A stretch of 53,349 nt of DNA from contig CALHCI010000074.1 in the NCBI GenBank assembly GCA_937931165.1, positions 1 to 53,349 on the forward strand, written 5' to 3'. This DNA comes from an uncultured Granulosicoccaceae bacterium. GTDB lineage: Bacteria; Pseudomonadota; Gammaproteobacteria; Granulosicoccales; Granulosicoccaceae. The notes under the pieces were generated by a model, which did not search any database, was not told the origin of the DNA, and worked only from the letters and a program-made list of their open reading frames with translations. The position numbers and the translations under genes are program-made. Of this stretch, positions 9,214 to 17,492 are shown piece by piece. Numbering within the stretch: position 1 is the stretch's first letter; each line of letters opens with the position of its first letter.

Positions 9214-9229
9214 TTGACCAATACTTCAA
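9214..9229. promoter_or_regulatory. Partial RutR-like box between rutR and the aminotransferase
   Basis: TTGACCAATACTTCAA carries a perfect left half-site of the RutR box (TTGACCA), while the right half matches only in TCAA. It lies 42 bp upstream of the rutR ATG. Alone it would be weak, but a better site follows 12 bp away in the same 200-bp intergenic region. Confidence 0.4.
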
Positions 9230-9240
9230 GCTGGGATACG

Positions 9241-9257
9241 TTGATCAACATGGTCAA
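9241..9257. promoter_or_regulatory. Candidate RutR operator between rutR and the aminotransferase
   Basis: TTGATCAACATGGTCAA has half-sites TTGATCA (6 of 7) and TGGTCAA (7 of 7). They are separated by 3 bp rather than the 2 bp of the E. coli box. Its position in the shared divergent promoter suggests joint control of rutR and the aminotransferase-hydrolase-hydantoinase-importer run. Binding is inferred. Confidence 0.5.
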
Positions 9258-9373
9258 GTATAGTGCTGAGGCCGCTATGGAGGGAAGGGCGATTTCTACG
9301 CGGGTATTTCCAGACAAGTATCAAATTCCAATTTTCACTGTTACGCACTCGCTCCGAAACACAGATAACCGTT

Positions 9374-10699
9374 ATGTCTAAATCCGTTAGCCGACCCAAT
9401 AACCTCGAATCTTTCTGGATGCCGTTTACCGCTAACCGGCAGTTTAAACAGGCACCCAGGATGATGGTGTCAGCGAAAGACATGCACTACACCACGGACG
9501 ACGGACGCCAGGTGCTCGATGGCACTGCCGGTCTCTGGTGCTGCAATGCCGGTCACGGGCGCCCGAAGATCATAGAAGCGGTACAACAACAGGTTGCCGA
9601 ACTTGATTACGCACCGGCGTTTCAGCTTGGACACCCGAAAGTTTTTGAGCTCGCGACCGAGCTTACTGATATTGCACCGGCATCAATGAATCATGTGTTT
9701 TTTACTAACTCGGGCTCTGAGTCGGTAGAAACCGCACTAAAGATGGCCATTGCGTATCATCGCGTTCGTGGTGACGGCAGTCGAACCCGGCTGATTGGTC
9801 GTGAGCGCGGTTATCACGGTGTGAATTTTGGCGGTATCTCTGTTGGTGGCATCGTCTCGAACCGCAAAATGTTTGGTACTTTGCTTGGTGGCGTTGACCA
9901 TATCAGACATACGCACGACATTAGCCGAAATGCGTTTACACGTGGGCTGCCAGAACACGGTGCAGAGTTTGCCGACGATCTGGAGCGCATTATCGCGCTT
10001 CATGATGCATCGACTATTGCTGCAGTTATTGTGGAACCCATGGCGGGTTCAACCGGCGTGCTTATGCCGCCTGTCGGCTATTTGCAGCGGCTTCGTGATA
10101 TTTGTGATCAGCACGGCATCTTGCTTATCTTTGATGAAGTCATTACCGGCTTCGGTCGCATGGGGGGTGCGTTTTCAGCAGATGTATTTGGTGTCGTGCC
10201 AGACATCATGACCACAGCCAAGGGCTTAACCAGTGGTGTCATCCCGATGGGGGCAGTGTTTGTGCGTGATGACATACACGATGCATTCATGACCGGCCCC
10301 GAGCACCTGATCGAGTTTTTTCACGGTTATACCTATTCCGGTAATCCGGTGGCCTGTGCAGCGGCGTTGGGTACGTTGCAAACCTACCGCGAAGAAGGTC
10401 TGTTAACAAGGGCTGCCGAACTGGCACCGTACTGGGAAGACAAACTGCATTCGCTGCGCGGTCTGCCACATGTTATTGATATCCGCAACTATGGTTTGAT
10501 TGGTGCGATCGAACTCGAACCTATCGCCGGTGAGCCAACCAAACGCGCATTTACCGCGTTCTTAAATGCGTTTGAGAATGATCTGCTTATTCGAACCACC
10601 GGGGATATTATTGCCTTATCTCCACCACTTATTATCAGCAAAGACCAGATAGACTTTCTGTTCGACACACTTGCCGGTGTAATAAAGAATCTCGACTGA
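9374..10699 (+). CDS. Omega-amino acid (beta-alanine):pyruvate aminotransferase, class III
   Basis: From the ATG at 9374 this is a 441-residue class III PLP aminotransferase. It has FWMPFTANRQFK near the start, LDGTAGLWCCNAGHGRP, and the PLP-binding FTNSGSESVETALKMA. The cofactor region is LIFDEVITGFGRMG, and the Schiff-base lysine is in TTAKGLTSGVIPMGAVF. These are hallmarks of beta-alanine--pyruvate transaminases, which turn beta-alanine into malonate semialdehyde. The frame extends to a GTG at 9263, but that would add 37 unconserved residues. It lies between rutR and the carbamoyl-beta-alanine hydrolase, fitting the last step of reductive pyrimidine catabolism; beta-aminoisobutyrate from thymine is a likely second substrate. 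Confidence 0.9.
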   Translation: MSKSVSRPNNLESFWMPFTANRQFKQAPRMMVSAKDMHYTTDDGRQVLDGTAGLWCCNAGHGRPKIIEAVQQQVAELDYAPAFQLGHPKVFELATELTDIAPASMNHVFFTNSGSESVETALKMAIAYHRVRGDGSRTRLIGRERGYHGVNFGGISVGGIVSNRKMFGTLLGGVDHIRHTHDISRNAFTRGLPEHGAEFADDLERIIALHDASTIAAVIVEPMAGSTGVLMPPVGYLQRLRDICDQHGILLIFDEVITGFGRMGGAFSADVFGVVPDIMTTAKGLTSGVIPMGAVFVRDDIHDAFMTGPEHLIEFFHGYTYSGNPVACAAALGTLQTYREEGLLTRAAELAPYWEDKLHSLRGLPHVIDIRNYGLIGAIELEPIAGEPTKRAFTAFLNAFENDLLIRTTGDIIALSPPLIISKDQIDFLFDTLAGVIKNLD

Positions 10700-10741
10700 A
10701 TTGACCAACACGACACAGCGCCTACCACCTCAGGGGGAACC

Positions 10742-11989
10742 ATGACCATTTCCAGCAACATGAAAATCAACAGCGAGCGTCTGTGGGATTCGATTATGGA
10801 GATGGCGAAAATCGGACCCGGTATCGCGGGCGGCAACAATCGCCAGACGCTTACCGACGATGATGCCAAAGGACGCGAGCTGTTCCAAAGCTGGTGCGAT
10901 GCTGCCGGCCTGACGATGGGGGTTGACGAGATGGGGACTATGTTTGCACGCCGTGAAGGAGCAGACCCGCAAGCGCTGCCGGTGTATGTAGGCAGTCACC
11001 TCGACACCCAGCCTACCGGCGGCAAATATGATGGTGTGTTGGGCGTGTTGGGCGGGCTTGAAATTATTCGCCAGCTCAACGACATGAATATCAAAACCAA
11101 ACACCCGATTGTGGTTGTTAACTGGACCAACGAAGAGGGAACCCGCTTTGCACCGGCAATGGTGGCCTCCGGGGTTTTTGCCGGTGTGCATACGCTCGAG
11201 TGGGCTTACGATCGAGAAGATGCCGATGGACTAAAACTCGGTGACGAACTTAAACGGGTCGGCTGGTGTGGTGATGAAAAGGTTGGTGATCGAAAAATGA
11301 AAGCCTTTTTCGAGTTGCATATTGAACAGGGGCCGATACTCGAAAATGAAAGCACTGACATCGGCGTTGTTACGCACGGGCAGGGGCTGTGCTGGTTACA
11401 GGTGACTGTTACGGGCAAGGAAAGTCACACCGGTTCAACACCGATGCCAATGCGGGTGAACGCCGGTCTGGGTATGGCGAAAATTACGCAACTGGTTGAC
11501 GACATTGCGTGGTCTCACAAGCCTGATGCGGTCGGCGCGATCGGGCACTGCGATGTGTATCCGAATTCACGCAATATCATTCCCGGTAAATGTGTTTTTA
11601 CCGTGGACTTCAGGCATCCGGATAAAGCCATCATTGCAGATATGGAAGCAAATCTTCGTGAAGGTGCAAAGAAAATCTGTGATGAGGCAGGTCTTGGTCT
11701 TGAGATAGAACAGGTCGGCGGTTTTGATCCGGTCGCCTTTGATGAACAATGCGTGACTGCCGTACGAAGTGCTGCAGAGCGGCTTGGCTACAGCCACCGG
11801 AATATTGTTTCCGGTGCCGGACACGATGCGTGCTGGATAAATCGCGTCGCACCTACAGCGATGGTGATGTGCCCGTGTGTTGATGGCTTGTCGCATAACG
11901 AAGCAGAAGAAATCACACCGGCATGGGCTGCCGCCGGTACCAATGTACTTTTTCATGCGGTGGTTGAAACCGCGGAAGTGGTCGAATAG
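10742..11989 (+). CDS. Zn-dependent N-carbamoyl-beta-alanine / N-carbamoyl amino acid amidohydrolase (M20 family)
   Basis: The 415-residue protein belongs to the allantoate amidohydrolase / beta-ureidopropionase / carbamoylase group of M20 metallohydrolases. Metal ligands are visible in GSHLDTQPTGGKYDG (His86, Asp88, Asp97), NEEGTRFAP (near 130), HIEQGP and the late LSHNEAEEI. Substrate and dimerisation residues appear in NSRNIIPG and GAGHDA. The family releases ammonia and CO2 from N-carbamoyl amino acids. Placed just before dihydropyrimidinase, it most likely makes beta-alanine from N-carbamoyl-beta-alanine. A strong AGGGGGAAC ribosome-binding site precedes the ATG. A lone RutR half-site (TTGACCA, 10701-10707) lies upstream. 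Allantoate hydrolase activity cannot be excluded by sequence alone. Confidence 0.92.
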   Translation: MTISSNMKINSERLWDSIMEMAKIGPGIAGGNNRQTLTDDDAKGRELFQSWCDAAGLTMGVDEMGTMFARREGADPQALPVYVGSHLDTQPTGGKYDGVLGVLGGLEIIRQLNDMNIKTKHPIVVVNWTNEEGTRFAPAMVASGVFAGVHTLEWAYDREDADGLKLGDELKRVGWCGDEKVGDRKMKAFFELHIEQGPILENESTDIGVVTHGQGLCWLQVTVTGKESHTGSTPMPMRVNAGLGMAKITQLVDDIAWSHKPDAVGAIGHCDVYPNSRNIIPGKCVFTVDFRHPDKAIIADMEANLREGAKKICDEAGLGLEIEQVGGFDPVAFDEQCVTAVRSAAERLGYSHRNIVSGAGHDACWINRVAPTAMVMCPCVDGLSHNEAEEITPAWAAAGTNVLFHAVVETAEVVE

Positions 11990-11998
11990 GGGAAACAT

Positions 11999-13471
11999 AT
12001 GTGTGCTGCTAAATCGAAGAGCAAGGTAATCGCCGGTGGTACGGTAGTTACTGCAGATTTAAGTTATGAAGCAGATGTACTGGTAGAAAACGGTCGAATC
12101 ACCGCCATTGGTCAGAACCTGCAGGGTGACGAAAAGCTCGACGCGACCGGTTGTTATGTGATGCCGGGTGGCATCGATCCGCATACGCATCTCGAGATGC
12201 CGTTTATGGGGACTTATTCTACCGATGATTTTGAATCCGGTACCCGCGCTGCACTCTCCGGCGGCACAACTATGGTGGTCGATTTTTGCCTGCCTTCACC
12301 GGGTCAGTCATTGCTTGAAGCACGGCAGATGTGGGACAACAAAACTTCCAAGGCGTCGTGTGATTATTCCTTTCATATGGCCATCACCTGGTGGGGTGAG
12401 CAGGTCTTCAATGAAATGGCCACCGTGGTAGACAGTGGCATTAACACGTTTAAACACTTTCTTGCCTACAAGGGCGCGCTAATGGTCGACGATGATGAAA
12501 TGTTTTCATCGTTTCAGCGCTGCGCTGCGATTGGTGCGATGCCGCTGGTGCATGCAGAGAATGGTGATGTTGTCGCGCAGATGCAGGCAAAGTTACTTGA
12601 GGAAGGTAATAACGGCCCGGAAGGGCATGCCTACTCACGACCGCCTGAAGTCGAAGGCGAAGCTGCCAACAGAGCGATTATGATTGCCGACATGGCAGGC
12701 GTGCCGCTGTACATTGTTCATGTTTCCTGTGAGCAGGCGCACGAAGCCATTCGTCGCGCGCGGCAGAAAGGCATGCGTGTCTACGGTGAGCCGCTGGTAC
12801 AGCATTTAACACTGGATGAGTCTGAATATTTTAATAAAGACTGGGATCATGCAGCGCGTCGAGTCATGTCGCCGCCATTTAGAAGTATGGATCACCAGGA
12901 TGGTCTGTGGGCCGGACTACAGGCCGGAAGTCTGCAGGTAGTCGCTACTGATCACTGTTCTTTTACCACAGAACAAAAGCGTTTTGGGCTGGGAGACTTT
13001 ACTAAAATTCCTAATGGTACAGGCGGGCTTGAAGACAGATTGCCGGTACTGTGGACCAAAGGTGTCAATACGGGACGCCTTACGCCTAATGAGTTTGTGG
13101 CCGTAACGTCCACCAATATTGCCAAGATTCTCAATATGTATCCGAAGAAGGGGGCCATTATGGAGGGTGCGGATGCAGACATTATTGTCTGGGATCCGAA
13201 GCGCAGTAAAACCATTGCCGCAGACAAACAACAATCAGCTATTGATTACAATGTGTTTGAAGGTATTGAAGTCACCGGGCTGCCACGCTTTACCATGACG
13301 CGCGGCGTGGTCTCTGTCACTGAAGATGACGTTAAAGCACAGGAAGGCCATGGTGAATTTGTAGCTCGTGATTCGTACCCGGCGGTTAACAAGGCGTTGT
13401 CTCAGTGGAAAGAACTGACTTCACCACGCCCGGTGGTTCGTGATCCGGCCAATATGCCGGCCGGAGTCTGA
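11999..13471 (+). CDS. hydA: Dihydropyrimidinase (D-hydantoinase)
   Basis: The 490-residue cyclic amidohydrolase opens dihydrouracil and dihydrothymine to N-carbamoyl-beta-amino acids. The metal site is visible: HTH at residues 62-64, the carboxylated lysine in FLAYKG (about Lys158), HAENGD, YIVHVSCEQ, and Asp in VATDHCSF. The substrate loop GDFTKIPNGTGGLEDRLP is typical of dihydropyrimidinases rather than dihydroorotases. The length is standard. It starts 9 bp after the amidohydrolase, with GGGGAAAC as ribosome-binding site. Its stop overlaps the start of the ABC ATPase by one base (TGATG), so enzymes and importer share a transcript. Confidence 0.95.
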   Translation: MCAAKSKSKVIAGGTVVTADLSYEADVLVENGRITAIGQNLQGDEKLDATGCYVMPGGIDPHTHLEMPFMGTYSTDDFESGTRAALSGGTTMVVDFCLPSPGQSLLEARQMWDNKTSKASCDYSFHMAITWWGEQVFNEMATVVDSGINTFKHFLAYKGALMVDDDEMFSSFQRCAAIGAMPLVHAENGDVVAQMQAKLLEEGNNGPEGHAYSRPPEVEGEAANRAIMIADMAGVPLYIVHVSCEQAHEAIRRARQKGMRVYGEPLVQHLTLDESEYFNKDWDHAARRVMSPPFRSMDHQDGLWAGLQAGSLQVVATDHCSFTTEQKRFGLGDFTKIPNGTGGLEDRLPVLWTKGVNTGRLTPNEFVAVTSTNIAKILNMYPKKGAIMEGADADIIVWDPKRSKTIAADKQQSAIDYNVFEGIEVTGLPRFTMTRGVVSVTEDDVKAQEGHGEFVARDSYPAVNKALSQWKELTSPRPVVRDPANMPAGV

Positions 13472-14256
13472 TGACAGCCACGGATACCATTAGCGCTCGC
13501 GATCTTTCTCTAACGTTTAACACCAACGATGGGCCGGTGCATGCGCTGGCCAACGTTGATTTGTCGGTACGGCAGGGCGACTTTGTTTCACTGATCGGTC
13601 CATCAGGCTGCGGTAAAACGACGCTGCTTAGAGTCATTGCTGATCTCGAACAACCCACTGGTGGAAACATTGTTGTTAATGGCGTTAGCCCGCATGAAGC
13701 CAGACTGGCGAGAGCTTACGGTTATGTATTTCAGGCTGCATCGCTGTATCCGTGGCGAACCATCGCCAGAAATATTGCACTGCCGCTTGAGATTATGGGG
13801 TTGTCAAAAAAAGAACAAAAAGCGCGGGTTCAGCACAATCTGGCGCTGGTAAATTTATCCGGCTTTGAGAAAAAATATCCGTGGCAGTTGTCCGGTGGTA
13901 TGCAGCAACGCGCATCTATTGCCAGAGCATTGGCAGTAGAGCCGGATCTTTTGTTGATGGATGAGCCGTTTGGAGCCCTCGATGAAATTGTTCGTGACCA
14001 TCTTAACGAACAGTTGCTCAAACTGTGGGATAAAACCAGTAAAACCGTCGTGTTTGTTACGCACTCCATTCCGGAGGCGGTTTTTCTTTCTACGCATATT
14101 GTTGTTATGTCGCCACGGCCCGGTCGGATTATTGATGTGATAGAAAGTCCGTTGCCGCGTTTGCGTGATCTTGATATTCGTGAAACCCCCGAGTTTCTGG
14201 AGATTGCACATCGGGTCAGGGAAGGCTTGCGACAAGGGCATAGCTATGAAGATTAG
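13471..14256 (+). CDS. ABC importer ATP-binding protein (SsuB/TauB/nitrate type)
   Basis: A 261-residue ABC ATPase with Walker A GPSGCGKTT at residues 43-51, Q-loop VFQAASLYPWRT, signature LSGGMQQRASIARA and Walker B LLLMDEPFGALDE. The H-loop is in VFVTHSIPEAVFLS. It is of the subclass serving NMT1/SsuA-like binding proteins (sulfonate, nitrate, thiamine-precursor uptake). The start overlaps the stop of hydA, indicating translational coupling. With the two permeases and binding protein downstream it should energise uptake of a pyrimidine or related compound. The substrate is inferred from context only. Confidence 0.93.
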   Translation: MTATDTISARDLSLTFNTNDGPVHALANVDLSVRQGDFVSLIGPSGCGKTTLLRVIADLEQPTGGNIVVNGVSPHEARLARAYGYVFQAASLYPWRTIARNIALPLEIMGLSKKEQKARVQHNLALVNLSGFEKKYPWQLSGGMQQRASIARALAVEPDLLLMDEPFGALDEIVRDHLNEQLLKLWDKTSKTVVFVTHSIPEAVFLSTHIVVMSPRPGRIIDVIESPLPRLRDLDIRETPEFLEIAHRVREGLRQGHSYED

Positions 14257-14304
14257 CGCTCGCCTGACTCCCGTTCTGAATCAAACTACCTGCCGGTTAC
14301 TGCA

Positions 14305-15189
14305 TTGAGCGCTGGTCACGCCATAGTATCGCGTGTCTGGCCGGTGGTGGTTGTGGTGATGGCGATCTTTGTGGTGTGGATAGTCGCTGCTGTTTTTTTA
14401 AATACTCCGTTTCAAAATGATACGTATGCACGCGGTAAGCTTGAAAATGTGCCATTCAGTCAGTTAGTCACCGATACTCTGAATCAGGAACGACCGGTGC
14501 TGCCGGCACCCCATCAGGTCGGCGCTGAGCTTTATAACACCACCGTCAAAAAGAAAATAACGTCAAAACGCAGTTTGATTTTCCACTCATGGATCACCTT
14601 ATCAACGGCCTTGTTGGGTTTTGTTATCGGAACCGCGCTCGGTGTGTTGCTTGCCGTTGCCATTGTGCATAACCGCGCCCTTGATAAAAGTCTGATGCCG
14701 TGGATTATCGCTTCGCAGACCATTCCGATTCTTGCCATCGCACCGATGATTATCGTGGTGTTAAATGCCATGGGTATTCAGGGGCTGCTGCCTAAGGCGT
14801 TTATCTCTACCTATCTGAGTTTTTTCCCTGTTGCCGTCGGCATGGTTAAAGGCTTGCGTTCACCGGAGCACAGTCACATTGATTTGATGCACACGTACAG
14901 TGCTTCGGCACCGCAAACGCTCTGGAAACTCAGAATCCCGGCTGCGATGCCGTATCTTTTTACCAGTATGAAAGTCGCTATTGCGATCTCGATGGTGGGG
15001 GCGATTGTTGGTGAGTTACCTACCGGTGCGGTTGCCGGGCTTGGTGCAAGATTGCTGGCGGGCTCTTACTATGGTCAGACAATACAGATATGGTCGGCGC
15101 TGGTCATGGCGTCATTACTGGCAGCGTTGCTGGTAGGGCTGGTGTCACTGGCAAATCATTTTGTGCTTAAGCGCATGGGGATGAGTTAG
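14305..15189 (+). CDS. ABC importer permease, first subunit
   Basis: A 294-residue inner-membrane permease of the BPD_transp_1 family. It has an N-terminal membrane segment (about residues 10-31), a periplasmic stretch to about 95, then a five-helix core. The EAA-type coupling motif is around YSASAPQTLWKLRIPAAMPY. The TTG at 14305 has no good ribosome-binding site. The frame is open upstream only to the in-frame stop of the ATPase gene at 14254, so translation may rely on coupling. Its stop overlaps the GTG start of the second permease. Two different permeases imply a heterodimeric channel. Confidence 0.9.
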   Translation: MSAGHAIVSRVWPVVVVVMAIFVVWIVAAVFLNTPFQNDTYARGKLENVPFSQLVTDTLNQERPVLPAPHQVGAELYNTTVKKKITSKRSLIFHSWITLSTALLGFVIGTALGVLLAVAIVHNRALDKSLMPWIIASQTIPILAIAPMIIVVLNAMGIQGLLPKAFISTYLSFFPVAVGMVKGLRSPEHSHIDLMHTYSASAPQTLWKLRIPAAMPYLFTSMKVAIAISMVGAIVGELPTGAVAGLGARLLAGSYYGQTIQIWSALVMASLLAALLVGLVSLANHFVLKRMGMS

Positions 15190-16340
15190 TGGCAAATACC
15201 GCTGGTGTCGTCTCTGTGAGTTTGTTGCAAAAAGGATTGCTTGCACTGGTTGCCGCGGGTTCTCTGTTGCTGTTGTACCTGCCTGTCGCGGACGCTGCTG
15301 TCAGTCAGCACAAAGCGATTGGTCTCACCCTTTATGCCGGTGTTGCGTTGCTTGTTGTGACGGCCTGGTATGGCTGGCCACGGGAAATGCAGCGCTTATC
15401 TCTTTTTTCGTCTCTGCTGGCATTGGTGGTGTCTTTTGCCGGTGCCTGGTTTCTTATTAGCGTGCTCGATAATGTTGAGGTAGCCAGTGGTTTCTGGGCG
15501 GGTTTGATAGCGGCCTGGGCGCTCGGCTGGTTTGCTGTTGAAAGACTGGCAGCAGTCGATTCACGCAATCAAATTATTAGCTGGGGGTTGCGACTACTGA
15601 TACCCATTGCCTTTGGTGCATGGTTGTTAATTATCTGGGAATCGGTGACTCGTGGCTTGTCTGTCCCCCAGGTACTGCTGCCATCACCCAGTGCAATTGC
15701 AGAACGGTTTTCATCTTCTACCGCAATACTTTGGGCAGACTTCAAGCAAACCTTTTTAAAAGCAGTCCTGATTGGCTACGCGCTCGGTTGTGGCAGCGGG
15801 TTGCTGGTGGCACTGTTGATTGACCGTTCCGGTTTTTTAAAGCGCGGGCTGCTGCCCATTGGCAATCTGGTGTCGGCACTGCCGGTGGTCGGTATTGCCC
15901 CGATTATGGTGATGTGGTTCGGTTTCGACTGGCCGTCAAAGGCGGCCGTGGTCGTTGTGATGACTTTCTTTCCGATGCTGGTTAACACCGTTGCAGGGCT
16001 GGCAGCATCTGACTCAATGCAGCGCGACCTGATGAAAACCTATGCAGCGGGTTATGGCCAAACCTTGTTTAAATTGCGTTTGCCATTTGCGTTGCCTTTT
16101 ATCTTTAATGCGTTGAAGATAAATTCAACACTGGCTTTGATCGGGGCCATTGTCGCAGAATTTTTTGGTACCCCCATCGTTGGTATGGGGTTCAGGATTT
16201 CGACCGAGGTGGGTCGGATGAATGTCGATATGGTCTGGGCCGAAATTGCCGTTGCGGCAATTGCCGGATCACTTTTTTATGGTTTGATAGGACTCATTGA
16301 GCGGGTGCTTACTTTTTGGCATCCATCTTTTCGCCGCTAG
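15189..16340 (+). CDS. ABC importer permease, second subunit with N-terminal membrane extension
   Basis: A 383-residue permease whose C-terminal half (about 145-375) is a standard BPD_transp_1 domain. The coupling motif is at YAAGYGQTLFKLRLPFALPF. The first 140 residues add about four extra hydrophobic segments (roughly 12-33, 43-60, 72-93 and 100-118) absent from the partner permease. This makes it about 100 residues longer than usual. Its GTG start overlaps the TAG of the first permease. The extension could contact the binding protein or membrane partners; that is a guess. The cluster position points to the pyrimidine-related importer. Confidence 0.9.
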   Translation: MANTAGVVSVSLLQKGLLALVAAGSLLLLYLPVADAAVSQHKAIGLTLYAGVALLVVTAWYGWPREMQRLSLFSSLLALVVSFAGAWFLISVLDNVEVASGFWAGLIAAWALGWFAVERLAAVDSRNQIISWGLRLLIPIAFGAWLLIIWESVTRGLSVPQVLLPSPSAIAERFSSSTAILWADFKQTFLKAVLIGYALGCGSGLLVALLIDRSGFLKRGLLPIGNLVSALPVVGIAPIMVMWFGFDWPSKAAVVVVMTFFPMLVNTVAGLAASDSMQRDLMKTYAAGYGQTLFKLRLPFALPFIFNALKINSTLALIGAIVAEFFGTPIVGMGFRISTEVGRMNVDMVWAEIAVAAIAGSLFYGLIGLIERVLTFWHPSFRR

Positions 16341-16355
16341 TTGGAGAACAACGCT

Positions 16356-17342
16356 ATGAAAAAAATGCTGGTTACCTCGATTGCCGCCACACTGGGCATA
16401 CTCAGTTCGGTGGCTCAGGCCGCAGATGACTTTACAGTGCAGTTAAAGTGGGTGACGCAGGCACAGTTTGCCGGTTACTACGTTGCCAAGGACAATGGTT
16501 ACTACGAAGAAGAAGGGCTGAACGTCACGATAAAACCGGGTGGTCCCGATATCGCTCCACCGCAGGTGATTGCCGGTGGTGGTGCAGACGTCGTTGTTGA
16601 CTGGATGCCGTCGGCACTTGCCAGTCGCGAAAAAGGCGTGGCGCTGGTCAATATTGCTCAACCATTCAAACGCTCGGGCATGATGCTGACTTGTCGCAAG
16701 GAAACCGGTATCAAAGAACCTGCGGACTTTGCCGGCAAGACCCTGGGTGTGTGGTTTTACGGCAACGAATATCCATTTTTAAGCTGGATGTCGAAACTGA
16801 GCCTCGCGACCGATGGCAGTGATCAGGGAGTCACCGTGCTCAAGCAGGGTTTTAACGTCGATCCGATTTTGCAAAAGCAGGCAGATTGTGTATCCACGAT
16901 GACCTACAATGAGTACTGGCAGATTATTGATGCAGGTATTCCTGCCGAGGAACTCGAAGTCTTCAAATATGAAGAACAGGGCGTTTCGACAATGGAAGAT
17001 GGTCTCTACGTTCTCGAAGAGAACCTGAATGACGCGGCGTTCGTAGATAAAGCAGCCAGATTTGTCAGAGCCTCCATGAAAGGCTGGCAATTTGCTCGTG
17101 ACAACCCTGACGAGGCGGCTGACATTGTGCTTGAAAACGACGCTTCCGGTGCGCAAACTGAGAAGCACCAGCGGCGGATGATGGGCGAGATTAACAAGCT
17201 CACAGAAGGGTCTGACGGCAGGCTTGATCCCGCCGATTATCAGCGTACAGTGGACACTCTGCTGTCTGGTGGTTCTGACCCGGTCATCACCAAAGCACCG
17301 GAAGGCGCATGGACACACGTGGTCATTGATAAAGCCATGTAA
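16356..17342 (+). CDS. NMT1/THI5-like ABC substrate-binding protein
   Basis: From the ATG at 16356 this is a 328-residue periplasmic binding protein with a signal peptide of about 22 residues (MKKMLVTSIAATLG... ending AQA). The mature part begins with FTVQLKWVTQAQFAGYYVAK and continues with DNGYYEEEGLNVTIKPGGPD, the hallmark of NMT1-type proteins that bind pyrimidine-like or thiamine-precursor ligands. GGAG lies 12 bases upstream of the ATG. The frame extends to a TTG at 16341, but that would precede the signal peptide. It is the last gene of the run and is followed by a strong terminator. Uracil, thymine, dihydropyrimidines or hydantoins are plausible ligands by context. Confidence 0.92.
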   Translation: MKKMLVTSIAATLGILSSVAQAADDFTVQLKWVTQAQFAGYYVAKDNGYYEEEGLNVTIKPGGPDIAPPQVIAGGGADVVVDWMPSALASREKGVALVNIAQPFKRSGMMLTCRKETGIKEPADFAGKTLGVWFYGNEYPFLSWMSKLSLATDGSDQGVTVLKQGFNVDPILQKQADCVSTMTYNEYWQIIDAGIPAEELEVFKYEEQGVSTMEDGLYVLEENLNDAAFVDKAARFVRASMKGWQFARDNPDEAADIVLENDASGAQTEKHQRRMMGEINKLTEGSDGRLDPADYQRTVDTLLSGGSDPVITKAPEGAWTHVVIDKAM

Positions 17343-17392
17343 CGTAGACTGCAACACCGGCTGTTTGGCCGGACAATGCAAAAACACTACTG

Positions 17393-17417
17393 CCCCGGCG
17401 AATGCCGGGGCTTTTTA
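17393..17417 (+). terminator. Rho-independent terminator of the pyrimidine operon
   Basis: CCCCGGC (17393-17399) pairs with GCCGGGG (17404-17410) around a GAAT loop and is followed by CTTTTT. It lies 50 bp past the binding-protein stop, before the CobS-like gene. Confidence 0.9.
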
Positions 17418-17492
17418 CTGTAAAACCTCTGTGTTTGAGATAATTATCGTGCAGAGGCAACAACTCCTGGGTATCAGGCAAACTCTTAAGCT

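Noticed and set aside
10701..10707. TTGACCA upstream of the carbamoyl-beta-alanine hydrolase as a separate RutR operator
   Set aside because: The right half does not match the box, and one 7-mer is expected by chance every few kilobases; kept only as supporting context.
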